64,000 nucleotides of DNA, taken from assembly GCA_009746045.1 (NCBI GenBank), contig RPFO01000016.1, positions 1,202,104-1,266,103 of the forward strand, given 5' to 3'. The notes under the pieces were generated by a model that ran no database searches, was not told the DNA's origin, and saw only the letters and a program-made list of their open reading frames with translations. Of the stretch, positions 52,125 to 62,382 are shown piece by piece (positions within the stretch are counted from its first letter, which is position 1; each line of letters starts with the position of its first letter). Made by a program: the position numbers and the translations under genes. This DNA comes from Mesostigma viride (lineage: Eukaryota > Streptophyta > Mesostigmatophyceae > Mesostigmatales > Mesostigmataceae).

Positions 52125-52385
52125 ATGTCCGGAACTGAAAATCCTGCACCAGCTTCATCAGAGCCAGCCTCCAACCCTGTAAAGCCTATTAAGGTTACCT
52201 TTGAGTATGAGGGTCGAAGTTTCTCATTTGCTGTAGACCCTTTGCAAGCTTTCTCTTGGTTGCACCAACTTTTCCAGGCTGTAAAAAACGAGGACAACAC
52301 TTGGCATTTTGGCCTGTGGGATTTTTACTACTACATTGAAAGGGTTGTGGTTAACAACATCACAGGAGGATCCAGCGACGACTAG
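52125..52385 (+). CDS. Small ORF upstream of gag, unknown function
   Basis: 86 codons from MSGTENPAPASSEPAS. A compact C-terminal half, VTFEYEGRSFSFAVDPLQAF then SWLHQLFQAVKNEDN and LWDFYYYIERVVVNNITGG, looks like a small folded beta/alpha domain. Intact in a very young element, 90 bp before gag. No homologue recognised. Confidence 0.5.
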   Translation: MSGTENPAPASSEPASNPVKPIKVTFEYEGRSFSFAVDPLQAFSWLHQLFQAVKNEDNTWHFGLWDFYYYIERVVVNNITGGSSDD

Positions 52386-52476
52386 GTGCTGACTATTTCT
52401 TTTAAGTTGGTACTGTTTAAGCGGACTATACCCCTGTTTTGAACCAGACCTGAGCCCAGCATTACCCCTGTTCAGA

Positions 52477-53388
52477 ATGACTAGCCGGGCTGCTGACCGC
52501 GCTGCGGAACGCCTAGCCAACACACGTTTTCTTTCTCAAGCTGTGAAAAACGTCACGAAGATTAACGGCAAAGATATCGACAAGTGGATCACATTCAAGC
52601 TGCAGTTTACAACGCTGTGCCGTTCCCAGGGCATCGCTGATATCCTGCTGGGGACAGCGGAAGACAACCCAGAAAACCGGAACTTAGACGAGGTGCTGCT
52701 TGCACCCCTTCTCTTGTGCCTGGAAGACTGGGCTGTTTCCTTGGCTGACTCATGCCCGGATCAGCGAGCATCGACAGTGTTTGCACGGCTGCGTGACACA
52801 ATCGAGCAGCCAATGATGACTGACAGTTACAAAGCGGAGAAAAAACGCGAGATTGCAAGGATTGAGATGAACCCAGCGACCGAGTCGGGGATAAGCTACT
52901 GGACAAGGGGTGAGGTCCTCCGACGCCGCCTTCATGACCTCGGCATCCCCCTCACCGATGAAGCGTGGCGGGATTACATGCTGGCCGGCCTGCCTACACA
53001 GTATCGACAGGCACTGGCCGCCCGCCGCCGCGATGGGATGACCTTGGGGGAGGTGAAACTCCTGTTTTTGGAGATCGACGACTTCCTGGTTGATCGCCGT
53101 ACTGGTTCCAAGGGGCAAGGGGGTGCTGCCAAGCCACAGGAAGGCACCTCTGGTGCCCAGCCACCGGGGCAGGCCTATGCGACCGGAGCAGCCAGCACGC
53201 CCAAGCGCTGTTCTTTCTGCAGGAAGCCCGGTCACACACCTGCCACCTGCTGGCGGAAGCACCCCGAGCTGCGACCCAAGGAGAAGCCAGCTCAGGCCAA
53301 CATGACACAGGAGGCCAGCGAACTTCCACCCGGTTTCTGTTTTGCCACTGACGCAGGCCCATCCGGGACCCTTGAGACAGTTCTGTGA
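52477..53388 (+). CDS. gag: Gag of the gag-only element (Ty1/copia type)
   Basis: 303 codons, intact. Copia Gag core: KDIDKWITFKLQFTTLCRSQ, YKAEKKREIARIEM, LRRRLHDLGIPLTDEAWRDY then MLAGLPTQYRQAL. The zinc knuckle CSFCRKPGHTPATC follows a Gly/Gln-rich linker. It packages RNA into particles. Having an intact gag but no pol suggests it feeds a particle while relying on a partner element's enzymes. Confidence 0.9.
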   Translation: MTSRAADRAAERLANTRFLSQAVKNVTKINGKDIDKWITFKLQFTTLCRSQGIADILLGTAEDNPENRNLDEVLLAPLLLCLEDWAVSLADSCPDQRASTVFARLRDTIEQPMMTDSYKAEKKREIARIEMNPATESGISYWTRGEVLRRRLHDLGIPLTDEAWRDYMLAGLPTQYRQALAARRRDGMTLGEVKLLFLEIDDFLVDRRTGSKGQGGAAKPQEGTSGAQPPGQAYATGAASTPKRCSFCRKPGHTPATCWRKHPELRPKEKPAQANMTQEASELPPGFCFATDAGPSGTLETVL

Positions 53389-53574
53389 GCCGCTGACAGT
53401 GATGACATGATATACTCCTATTGCCGGGTTCAACACCTGATTATGTGAAACCCAGACGCAGTGCTTTTGTCAGGGGGTGGTTAGGACGGACGCGTCCAAC
53501 TGCTCACCTATACTAGAGTAACAAGTGTTTTTGGTGACAAGCCAGGCAGTTCTCGCCCATGGCCCAAGGGGGTG
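53389..53574 (+). other. 3' untranslated region and polypurine tract of the gag-only element
   Basis: Short non-coding stretch ending GGCCCAAGGGGG before the LTR. Confidence 0.6.
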
Positions 53575-54342
53575 TGTCAGAAGTTTTACCGTTTTGTGCC
53601 ACAGGCTCGCATTTTTATTAGTGCAGGCTTGGGCCACTTGCTCGTGTTTGAATTATCGTTTATTCTGCCGTCGGGACATTGACGGAATTATTACGTAGGA
53701 TATGCCGTGATTTACCTTGCCGGCACAATTCTGTGTGAGCTACGTCAGTGCCTTGCCATATTTTCGGTGTCGAATTTCAGATTTTCAGTGTCGAATCTCA
53801 GTACGGAAGATACTGTGGACTTTTGTACCGTCCGTAGGTCTTACCATATATTCTGAGTTGTCTGGTATGATGCGCCGCATGGACTTTGGCAATTTTTCTG
53901 CCAGACGGACCAGTTGTGGCGCCGCGTCACTTCCCTTGTGACAGATGTAGACGAAAATAAGTTGAGCCTGCGCCGACCTTAGCGAAAGAAACCTAATATA
54001 AGTGGTAGAGTACCTTTTGGCTCCGGCGCCGCGCCTTTGGCGCATGTGCATGACTTTTGTGCATCCGACAATGTTGAATGCGCCGTCACTAATCTGACGG
54101 CTACAATGCGTTGTTGTGGTTTTGCCCTTTGGGTGGACATAGCACTTAAGGAAAATTGCTGCTCCTTGTTGTTTACAAGCCAGGTGACCTAAAGGGCTGG
54201 CCCTAGACATGGTGGCCGCCCCATATTATTAATGTTTAATCAACGAATGGGATATGAACATTAATTCCTATTGTGATAAACATTTCCTCAAGTACTAGGC
54301 TTCAAGAAAGATCAGGTTCCTCCAATACCTGGTTATTTGACA
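53575..54342 (+). repeat. 3' LTR of the gag-only element
   Basis: 768 bp, identical by eye to 51185-51952, followed by TATTA. Confidence 0.95.
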
Positions 54343-54570
54343 TATTATACGCCAAAAAAAAAAAAGTGGTTTTTTGACCGGAAAAGTGGATTTTCAATTA
54401 GGATAAAATATTCTAAGGTGTTTATCCCATGGGCGTGCCTCTCAAAAACTCTAGCTAATGTCTCAATCTTGATGAAAAACAATACAATGCACGTAGAGGT
54501 CGCCGGTAGCCGTTTGACACTCACTTGGTTGTCTCATCAATTGTATGAAGTGTAATTAATTAATTAATTA
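54343..54570. repeat. Continuation of an inverted-repeat arm
   Basis: Carries GTGGTTTTTTGACCGGAAAAG, TGTTTATCCCATGGGCGTGC and ACTCACTTGGTTGTCTCATC as in 49690-50294. With 51090-51184 it forms a second arm copy that received the gag-only element. Unlike the first copy it lacks the 400-bp insertion, giving an empty-site comparison. Confidence 0.8.
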
Positions 54571-54688
54571 GACTCCATCATCATTCCGTCATCATTCCGT
54601 CATCACGACTAGGAGAAGTGCACCACCTTTATGCTGGCATCTGTCACCACCCCGGCAGTTGTGATGATGTGTTGGGGGTGTGACAAGG

Positions 54689-56792
54689 ATGGCGAAAAAT
54701 TGCACGTACTTACTCTTAACTCGTCGTCTGTCCCTGGTCCTAATTTTAGGACTGAGTTCAACTCAGTCCTAATTTTAGGACCTAATTTTGAGGTTTTGTA
54801 GAAAATTCGCCCCGGTCGGAATATTTGGCAGAAAATTTTTCTCAAAATTTATTCAAATACTACTTGAAAAGATCTTTCTTGGACATATTTTTGGGATTTT
54901 TTTGGATTTGGTTTGGGAGGCTAACCGTACGGTGAAAGTACAGATGGTAAGGGTACATTTTCACGCGAAACGTGAGTTCCGGAAATGCACGACCTAGCCA
55001 TGGCGGCTTGCGCCCATGCATGCAGTTTACGTTTTCGGACGATTTTGCGGGCCAAACCCAGGAAATAGATTTTTTATGTCCTAAAGATGATACAAGTGAA
55101 TTTTAACCTCGCGGGGATGCGATTTACTGGGTGTCGGCACTGTTCTTGCTGGAAAAATCTGCGATTAGGCAGGTCGACGGAATGGATTACTACAATTGAT
55201 TCCCGGATCAAATCGAAGGGTTTATAGGTTTCTTTCTACCTTTTATCATGTATTGTCGTAGATTAAGTCTAGTGGCAGTAAAGATTTGATGATTTCGACC
55301 ACTCTGTCACGTCATGGTTTGTGTGCCGCAAAGTGCCACTTTTGCAGGCACCGCCTGGGCCAAGGTAACGCCAGCCGTGCCAGGTAAAGCTGGAATATCG
55401 CTGCTTCATCGTTTCTTGGTATTCTTACATGAGTTTAAGCTTGCGATGCGCTGTCAGTTTTGAGTCTTGCTGCTCTTTCTTGACCGTTGCCTGCCCCTCT
55501 CTAAAACCATCTTTTTAGATGATCTGACCAGGCATTTGCCTTACCGTAGCGTGGCTGTACAAGGTTTTAGGTGCTGAATGGGTTGAAACGCTTTCATAGA
55601 TGTTAGTTATTCTCTTGCTATGTTCATACTGCATGATTGTGTGGTCATGGGCTGCGTCAAGGGTACTGTCAAGCTTATACGGGTGAGTGAAAAATCTTGG
55701 TGATAAACCACTGTCATCATGTGCCAGCAGGTATCTTGGCCATGTCATGGCAAGGTAATACAGTTTTATCCATGTCCATTCTTGTAAAGAACAATTAAAT
55801 GTGACTAACCTACCCATTATATCGGTGGTTATTACTTATAATACATCCCTTTGTAGCTACGTATCCATACGCATTCCCTATATGTATGCATAGGCTTTTA
55901 CACATACTAAGGTACAATATAACTGCAATATGATGATGCAAGTATGTTTTCCTATTATGCCTGAAGGGAAATGGGCTGATTGACATGGTTTGTGGCCACG
56001 CTACTATGAAGTATGACCGCACTTACATGCTTGCCAATTGCTAGCATGGCCCAGTCCTATGTATAGGACTGGCAGTATTTGGCGTGTTTCAGGCAGTGCC
56101 AGTGGCCAAATGGAGTCCAGTTTTTTGCCACAGGTCAAGAACTATATTGTTTACATGCCTGTATTTTTTTAACATGCATATGGAATTTATTCAATTTTTG
56201 CCACTCATGCTTCCACACAAAAATGCAAATTCGCCGACGGTGCCATACATCCATGTAATTTTTAGGAGTTTGGGTCAAGTTTTCACTGATGTAGTATTTT
56301 TGCCAGCAAGAGGACATCAAATACTCCATAGACCCACGTCTAAGCATCTTGGATGGACCCCCCACCTAGTCACTACACACGGTTGAAAAAGGTCAACTCA
56401 GTCCTATTATTAGGACTGAGTTGGGACAGACGACGAGTTAAGATATAGAACGCCCAATTTTTCGCCACCTTGCCACCCCTTGGCGCGGGTCATAGAAAGG
56501 TGTTTGTCAAGGGGTGAGAGTGATGGCGAAAAATTGCACGTACTTACTCTTAAGATATAGAACGCCCAATTTTTCGCCACCTTGCCACCCCTTGGCGCGG
56601 GTCATAGAAGGTGTTTGTCAAGGGGTGAGAGTGATGGCGAAAAATTGCACGTACTTACTCTTAAGATATAGAACGCCCAATTTTTCGCCACCTCCCCCCA
56701 CTGGCCGGCGCTGGGGTTGGCGTGGGTTGTTGGATGTGGCGAAAAATTGCACGTACTTACTCTATATATAAAGAACGCCCAATTTTTCGCCA
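54689..56792. repeat. Cluster of 56-bp inverted repeats (one split by the TTAA element)
   Basis: Intact units at 56524-56579, 56635-56690 and 56737-56792; a fourth is split into 54689-54719 and 56438-56474. Each has arms TGGCGAAAAATTG / CAATTTTTCGCCA around an A/T-biased centre of about 30 bp (TACTCTTAAGATATAG or TACTCTATATATAAAG). Spacing between the first two intact units is 111 bp. They lie directly downstream of the primase-helicase gene. Reading as protein gives short repeated peptides on both strands, which I take as incidental. Confidence 0.9.
54720..56437. mobile_element. TTAA-flanked DNA element, 1718 bp
   Basis: TTAA at 54716-54719 and 56438-56441. Perfect 15-bp terminal inverted repeats CTCGTCGTCTGTCCC / GGGACAGACGACGAG, each followed by an inner hairpin of the type CAGTCCTAA...TTAGGACTG. 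No transposase frame. The body matches 24464-26152 over most of its length with perhaps two-thirds identity by eye, yet the termini are unrelated. It was inserted into the TTAA at the centre of one of the 56-bp inverted repeats; neighbouring copies show the empty site. Confidence 0.9.
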
Positions 56793-56961
56793 TGGCCTCG
56801 CATGGTGAGGGAGGCGGCGAGGGCCGCGCGGCGGGGTGTGACCGGAACCGGATCGACGTCTACTCGGAGATGAGGAGACAGTGAGCGCGACGTCTTGGAG
56901 GTTGTAAAGGTTTACAAAGAAATGCATGGCAGAAAAACAGGCTTTTATTAAAATACTAAAA
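56793..56961. other. Spacer between inverted-repeat cluster and viral gene block
   Basis: GC-rich segment with GAGGCGGCGAGGGCCGCGC. The stop of the primase-helicase gene lies at 56962. Confidence 0.4.
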
Positions 56962-58060
56962 TTACTTATCCGCTCCCTGCAGGAAAGGAGCGATTTCATC
57001 CATCGACAGGCCAGACAACGACGTGATCGAATAATCCTTCTCATCGCCCCACCACGAGGGTTTATACCTATCAAGAAACGCATGCATGTCCGCCTTCGAA
57101 ATTTCCAAGTAACCACCGCCACGGCTGTTGCCCTTTGACCCTTTGGCAGAAATTCCCAGAGTTGGGCTTAACAACCTGTTGACGAGCCCGCTACACTGTG
57201 CAAAAGACAAACTACCAGCCTCGCCTGCTCGCCGTTGGTATCCAAATGTTGAGCGCATGAACCAGGCTTTGTCGGCAATTTCGCCGTCAATTCTATTCCC
57301 TAGTGCAATCGTCTCGTCGCGCGTCAACTTCATTGTGAGATTGGACGGATCAGCAGTCGTGATGAAGTCGATGATAGGCGTCCCTTCTAGTAGCTTGAGC
57401 GTAATGGCCAGAGACTGTGCTAGTCCAAAACGAGAATACGCCTTCAAATCAAACAAGGACTCTGACTTCTGCAGAATCAACAGATTGTCTCTGAAATGCT
57501 CCTTGGTTCCTAGTCCCGTCAACTTCGAATATTGCCGAACGCCAACGTACGCCTTCCTCCCCATCTCCTTGTCCAGAATTTGAGGGAGCTCGTCGTCGAT
57601 GAGATCATACGGAATCTCATACAACCGATGAGTCAATTCGTACACCGCCTTCAGACGCATTTCGTACGGTGAAAGTGGAACCGTGCCGCCGATTCTCCCC
57701 TCTAGATCCTTGTACTCCTCCTCGCTCAGAAGCACCACCTCCCTGTCCTTGTCTGGATCTTCTAGTACCGGAAGCGGAGGGGCGTCGATGTCCCCCAACT
57801 CCTCCACTGCCGACACCTCCACGCCGTAGTCCTCCGTCAGTATCTTGATGAGATTTCCCTTGTAGTGGGACCTCGACACCGCGAGATCTTGCTGGTTCCG
57901 GCAGAAGAGACGGAACTTGGGGCAATTTCTGTCATAGATACGCGACTTGTCCGCGCTCCAGTCGCAGACTACGTCGGCGTTGTCGAACAGCAGCTGGATG
58001 AGCGCAGTGTCCCCCGCGATCATGTTCTCGACGATCGTGCCGTAGTCCGTTGGGGGCGGT
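56962..58060 (-). CDS. Primase-helicase C-terminal domain
   Basis: Continues the helicase after a break in a C-run near 58060. The 353-codon frame begins MIAGDTALIQLLFDNADVVC. It contains an acidic linker and a helical region (YKDLEGRIGGTVPLSPYEMR; FDLKAYSRFGLAQSLAITLK) and ends DEIAPFLQGADK. It belongs to the same polypeptide as 58023-60380, as is common for large virus origin-binding helicases with a unique C-terminus. It may bind DNA or origin repeats; this is inference only. Confidence 0.65.
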
Positions 58061-59208
58061 TAATGAGCGAAGTATCGTCTCGGTAGAAGATTACCATCTC
58101 TCCCTTGACTAGATGGCGAACCCTAAAAATTTGCTGGAGGGTTGTCGTGTAGCTCGCGTAGTTATCCCCGTTGATGAACATCCCCACCATGCTGTCGAAT
58201 GTGTGCTCCGTGTAGGAGACTCCAACCGTGATCGTTGGGCTGAAAATCAGAAAGTCAAGGTCAGCCCACGCAGCATTCGCACCAACCTCCAGATCCTCTT
58301 TGCTTGTCAGGCTAGTGTAAAGGCGACCATTCTTTTTCTGCTCCGTGATTTTTTTAATACCTCATACGCCATGGCGGCCTCTTTTTTTCCAGACATTGGG
58401 CAGAAGATCCTCTCCCCCGCCTCTATCCTCCTCTGACACTCAGTAACAAACCTGTCCACGCAGACCTTTCGCCAGTTCTTTTCTGATGTCACATCCACCC
58501 ATCGCAGAGTCCTGTTGGTAGGGCGCCGGAAGGTGTTGCAATCCACCTCCATAGTATCCGCCGCGCGATAGGCCGCTATGAACTCGTATACCTTTCGAGT
58601 AACGGTAGCGTCTAATGCAATCACGACCTTGGACGTCTCAATGAGCCTGATGAACTTCCTCAACACCTCGCGCTTGTATCACGTGGCCCTGCGAAATCGC
58701 GGTGAGGGTGTTATATATTTCGTCTAGGATGAGGAGATCGAACGGTTGGTCTGTGACGCGCAAGATGCTGTTAAGAACGACCAGCACCCTGTCATCAGAC
58801 ATCATCCCTTCGGACCGCTCAGGTAGTGACGGAAATTCGGGTCACTGGACAAGATATGGAACGCGTTGTCCTCCCATGCAATCGTCCTCCCGCGCTCGCC
58901 CAGAGACTTGTAGTTGCGATCCTCCTCCTTGGACAGGCTGATGTTAGCCACCATGCAGCACACGCGATACCTGGATCCCTCCTCACCGCCTCGTTGACGA
59001 GTTCACGAATCCTCTCAGATTTACCTGTTCCGCAGTTGGACTGGACGAGGATGGTGCTCTTGTGCGGGCCTCTAAATAGCGCATCCCAGCTGAAAGGCTT
59101 GATTTTCTCGGACGAGTACGTGTGAGTGAACGGCACTTTGTCCGAGTCCGCGAGCTTCATCACGGGGGGGAGATCTCGATGAATCGGTGCTGTGAGTCCT
59201 GGTGGCAT
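58061..59208 (-). CDS. UL9-like origin-binding SF2 helicase domain (frame-broken)
   Basis: Motif I: ILVQSNCGTGKSERIREL (59050). Then CCMVANISLSKEEDRNYKSL. Motif II: PFDLLILDEIYNTLTAIS (about 58710). Next VVIALDATVTRKVYEFIAAY, the UL9-family signature between motifs II and IV. Motifs V/VI: FSPTITVGVSYTEHTFDSMV and TTTLQQIFRVRHLVKGEMVI. The order and wording match the herpes/mimivirus origin-binding helicase family (Herpes_ori_bp). Breaks near 58975, 58675 and 58310 scatter it over several frames. In that family the helicase opens replication origins. Confidence 0.85.
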
Positions 59209-60380
59209 CTGTACTGTACAGCGCCATTTGGGAGTAGCAGGTTATAAGGCCCGTTGTTGTCGTGTATCTTGAGGCAGATCCTGCATAACGGATCCACAGA
59301 GTCGACGGAGTACTTGACGAACGTTGCGACACCTCGATCGGATTCTTTACAGGTTGTGCGCATAAATTTGCATCCAGGCGAAAACTTTTCATTGCTTCGA
59401 TGGATGGCGAGATGTCCAGGCCCTGAGGTGGTGGATAGTCTTCCCATACCCTCGAAACACTGTATGGCTCGTTTCGGATAGTTCCGCATCATCGACATGG
59501 GGGAGCCGGGTCAGTCCCTCTTCGTTGAAGACAGTCACCAAATATTCGCCGACGTCGGAACTACCCCCTGGGACTGGCGGAGGTACGCGTCCTCGCCGCT
59601 GTCTCCGCGCTTCTTCATCCCTATCATGCGAAAGGCCCGGTACCTCGAATAGATTGTTCTATCATAGCAAAACTTGATGTCGTGTTTAGGCGCCCAAACG
59701 CCAGTTGTTTTCTCCACAATCGGGTTCCCGTTCGCGTGCATGTCCTCCCAATCCTCTTTCGAGTGCTGGGACTTGACGAGTCTCTGGCACACCTCAGACT
59801 GATATCCTGAAGATAAATCCATCGCGCACTGAAGAAGAACGACTGAAAAAGCTCTCCCATCTTGACACGATCCTCCATGTCGGGATGTAGATCGTCGGCA
59901 CCGTGACATGAACAGAGTTCTTGAAAATGCCGCTCCTGACGCGATGGCCAACAAGGACCCGCATATCTCGCTCTTCGTCAACAGTTATCTCGTACATGTC
60001 GTTGAAGAACATCGATATGGCCGCTTTTGCGTACTTCTCCAGCTGGTAGTCCATGGGTTCTTCCGTTTCCCAGTCAAAATCGAAATATGGGACGACACTC
60101 ACGTCGGGGGATAGAATTTCTAGCAAATGCGGATCGCTTGTTGACAACTCTGCGTGGGTCTTGATCAAGTCCTCCCTGCACCCAAAAGCGGCATACATGT
60201 TCGTTTTTTTGTACGTGTTCAGCGCCATGAGGTACTTCATCCACGAGAGCGACCATACGCCTCCGAAGCGTCTTGGGGTTTTTCCTCTTCGTACGAGTAC
60301 ATCACCCCCGGCGTCCGAGCAAAGAAAGGCGTATCTTTCGACGCGAACCACAGAGGAACAAATTCGGCGGCGGTCGACAT
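59160..60380 (-). CDS. Archaeo-eukaryotic primase (PrimPol) domain, N-terminus of primase-helicase
   Basis: Start at 60380 (MSTAAEFVPLWFAS); an in-frame earlier start at 60536 is possible. Catalytic motif DxD: VSVVPYFDFDWETEEPMDYQ. Motif sxH: FKNSVHVTVP. Third motif: FCYDRTIYSRYRAFRMIGMK. A zinc-binding segment with SVDPLCRICLKIHDN follows (about 59280). The order is that of AEP primases of nucleocytoplasmic and polinton-like viruses. Breaks near 60275, 59885, 59795, 59510 and 59185; at least some look like missing bases in short homopolymers. It would make RNA or DNA primers at the replication origin. Confidence 0.82.
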
Positions 60381-60540
60381 CTTAGAGGTTGTGTGAGCGC
60401 GAGGGTGTGGATTGTCGTGGGAGAGTCCGCCTTTATTCCCGTGGGAGATCTCCGACGGGGAATCGACTCGTGTCGGCTTGTCGGTCACGTCGTGTCGGTC
60501 GACCGTGTCGTCATGCAGGTTGAAGTTCGAGACCATCCTG

Positions 60541-60733
60541 GAAGGCTGTATATATCGTATGTTTAGAAAAAAAATGTTTGGATTAAAAAATATTCAGTTC
60601 GTCTAAAAACACACAAAACTCGAACCTCGAACCTCGAGAAAATGATCCCATGGAACTTTTTATTTCATACACATTGCATGCATTTTAGAATATACTTTTC
60701 GACATCCATGAGAATTTCCCACGGGAAAACTAT
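60541..60733. other. Gap between recombinase and primase genes
   Basis: AT-rich stretch after the recombinase stop, likely the primase promoter region; no gene. TATATATCGTATG near 60548 could be promoter-like. Confidence 0.4.
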
Positions 60734-62014
60734 CTACTTTTTCCTCGCCCTCAGCCGACGTCCGCCAGTCTCGCCACCCTGGGGGGTGAAATCACCCCCC
60801 TGTCGCTCGTAAAGGGCTCCTGTGAGCACGTCGTGTCCCATCAAGTCACCAGCCCATTTTCGCTTTTGCCACGACGCGCCCTTCAAGAAACGGGTGATGT
60901 ACGCCTGCCTCGTTGCATCGATTCCGTGGTAGATGCGGTTATAGCGGCTGCTATACAGGGTGTGATCTATTGGATTGCCCGGAGACCTCGGGTCCTCGAA
61001 TACGTACGCCTGGTTAGCTCTCGCCCCCAGTGCGTTAATCAGCTTAGAGTACCCATCTGGGATCTTGAAGTCGTAGACGCCGAAAGTCTCTCGCGTCTTG
61101 AATTTTTTGATGATGATGCGATGCTCGCTAGGAATGTATCCGTTCTCGTGCGGCCCGAGCTCGTCGATAGACCCGACGATGCGCATTTGATCGTGGTCGT
61201 ACCTGGTCGGAGGCAATTTTCACCAGACAGATAGAGAAGACCCATCAGAGCTGCGTCGGAGCCGGGTCCTTTTGTATTGCTCGGCGGCGATCCGCTGGAG
61301 CTGCTCGTACGTGTGTCTCAGGGGCTTGTTCTCGGCCCTGTAGAACTTCCTGTCGATATCGCCGACCTTCAGCTCACTGACTCGGGCAGCGTACGCGTCC
61401 GTCACGTCGCGTGGGAGCCTCTTCTCGAATGGCATCATTCGATTCACCCCGTTGACGACGCCGAGCAGGTTCTTCTCGTTCTCCCTCCACGCGTCCTCTT
61501 TCGAATGCGCGAGATTGCGTTTGGGTTCCGAGGTCTCGTGGACGACGCGAAGAACAAGGGCGGTGTCTGCGAGGCAGTCGACCGACTCGTCTTGCGAGCA
61601 CCCCATTTTGTCGAGGAGAACTCGCAGCCTGCCGATGTAACCTTTCGCGGTTCTGCGCGTCGCCCCGCGCTCTCTCGAGGGCCTGCCAGGCTCGTGATGC
61701 TCTGGCCGGGCATCCGCTGCGGCGACGGCCTCGTTTAACGTCCAGTATCGCCCATCGCTAACTAGCGCGGTAGTTTCGCCGGGGTGAACCGGCTCCGGCG
61801 AGGGTGGAGAGGTCGCCTGCAAGCCGATTTTGTCCGCGCACTCGGGGTTATTTGCGATCCATCGGTCACTGGGATTCCAGACGCCCTTCTTGACCTTGCT
61901 TTTCGCCGAGATGCAGTTCGTCTGGTCGCGGGCGATGGCTCGCCTCTTCGCCTGCGCCCGTCGCCACTGCTCGCGACGCTCCTCTACAGTCACCGTCATT
62001 TGATGACTGAACAT
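60734..62014 (-). CDS. Tyrosine recombinase/integrase (frame-broken)
   Basis: The N-terminal frame (candidate starts 62125, 62014 and 61999) holds a basic stretch, then a SAM-like core-binding region (GYIGRLRVLLDKMGCSQDES; NEKNLLGVVNGVNRMMPFEK). Two breaks, near 61265 and 61215, lead into the catalytic domain 61216-60734. It contains a PPTRYDHDQMRIV strand as in virus-type eukaryotic tyrosine recombinases and ends RKWAGDLMGHDVLTGALYER, the His-x-x and nucleophilic Tyr region. A basic tail follows. Family role: integration and excision of the element; the active-site Arg should be in the region around 61190. Confidence 0.8.
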
Positions 62015-62360
62015 GAGACAATTTTTTTGCCCGTGGCTTTTTATACCCCACGGGGTGGATTCTTGGGCGTCCTCTGGGTCGCTTCGGTTCGTGTCGTTTT
62101 TCCGTTTTGGAGGGTAAACGACCACGTGGACGCCTCCTGTCGCTCACCAAGGCGAGGATAGCCAATCGTATTTCGGGTTTCATATCGTGACAGGTGGACG
62201 GAATCGTGTCGTTGTGACCAGCTTCTTGAAGGATCCTAACGACACGTTCTAACGTTTTAGATCCGAGACGGGATCCCGCGCAGTACCGAAGCAGTGCTTG
62301 AGTGTCTAGAACGTACTCCTTCTCGACGCCAGTGTATCGTTTTGCGGGCGAAGGATTCAT
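61866..62360 (-). CDS. Small basic AT-hook-like protein
   Basis: Start MNPSPAKRYTGVEKEYVLDT. A short helical part (LLRYCAGSRLGSKTLERVVR) precedes basic repeats with RPRGRPR, an AT-hook core. It overlaps the recombinase start in another frame; the last 50 codons are probably just that overlap. It lies 22 bp downstream of the ATPase gene end, consistent with a compact viral operon-like layout. Possible DNA-binding or virion core protein, function unknown. Confidence 0.5.
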   Translation of the reverse strand: MNPSPAKRYTGVEKEYVLDTQALLRYCAGSRLGSKTLERVVRILQEAGHNDTIPSTCHDMKPEIRLAILALVSDRRRPRGRLPSKTEKRHEPKRPRGRPRIHPVGYKKPRAKKLSHVQSSNDGDCRGASRAVATGAGEEASHRPRPDELHLGEKQGQEGRLESQ

Positions 62361-62382
62361 GTTATATTATAATCAGAGAAAT

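Larger units (their letters stand above)
51185..54342 (+). mobile_element. Gag-only LTR retrotransposon (non-autonomous)
   Basis: Two 768-bp LTRs (51185-51952 and 53575-54342) beginning TGTCAGAAGTTTTACC and ending TTATTTGACA look identical, so the insertion is very recent. Target duplication TATTA (51180-51184 and 54343-54347). The primer site TGGTATCGAG follows the first LTR directly and resembles the initiator-Met tRNA complement. Internal: a small ORF and gag. No protease, integrase or RT, so replication must be supplied in trans. Inserted in an arm of an inverted-repeat element. Confidence 0.95.

Noticed and set aside
56514-56793. Repeated peptides VAKNCTYLLLRYRTPNFSP and MAKNWAFFIYRVSTCNFSP as small proteins
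   Set aside because: They are opposite-strand readings of the 56-bp inverted repeats; no start, length or composition supports translation.
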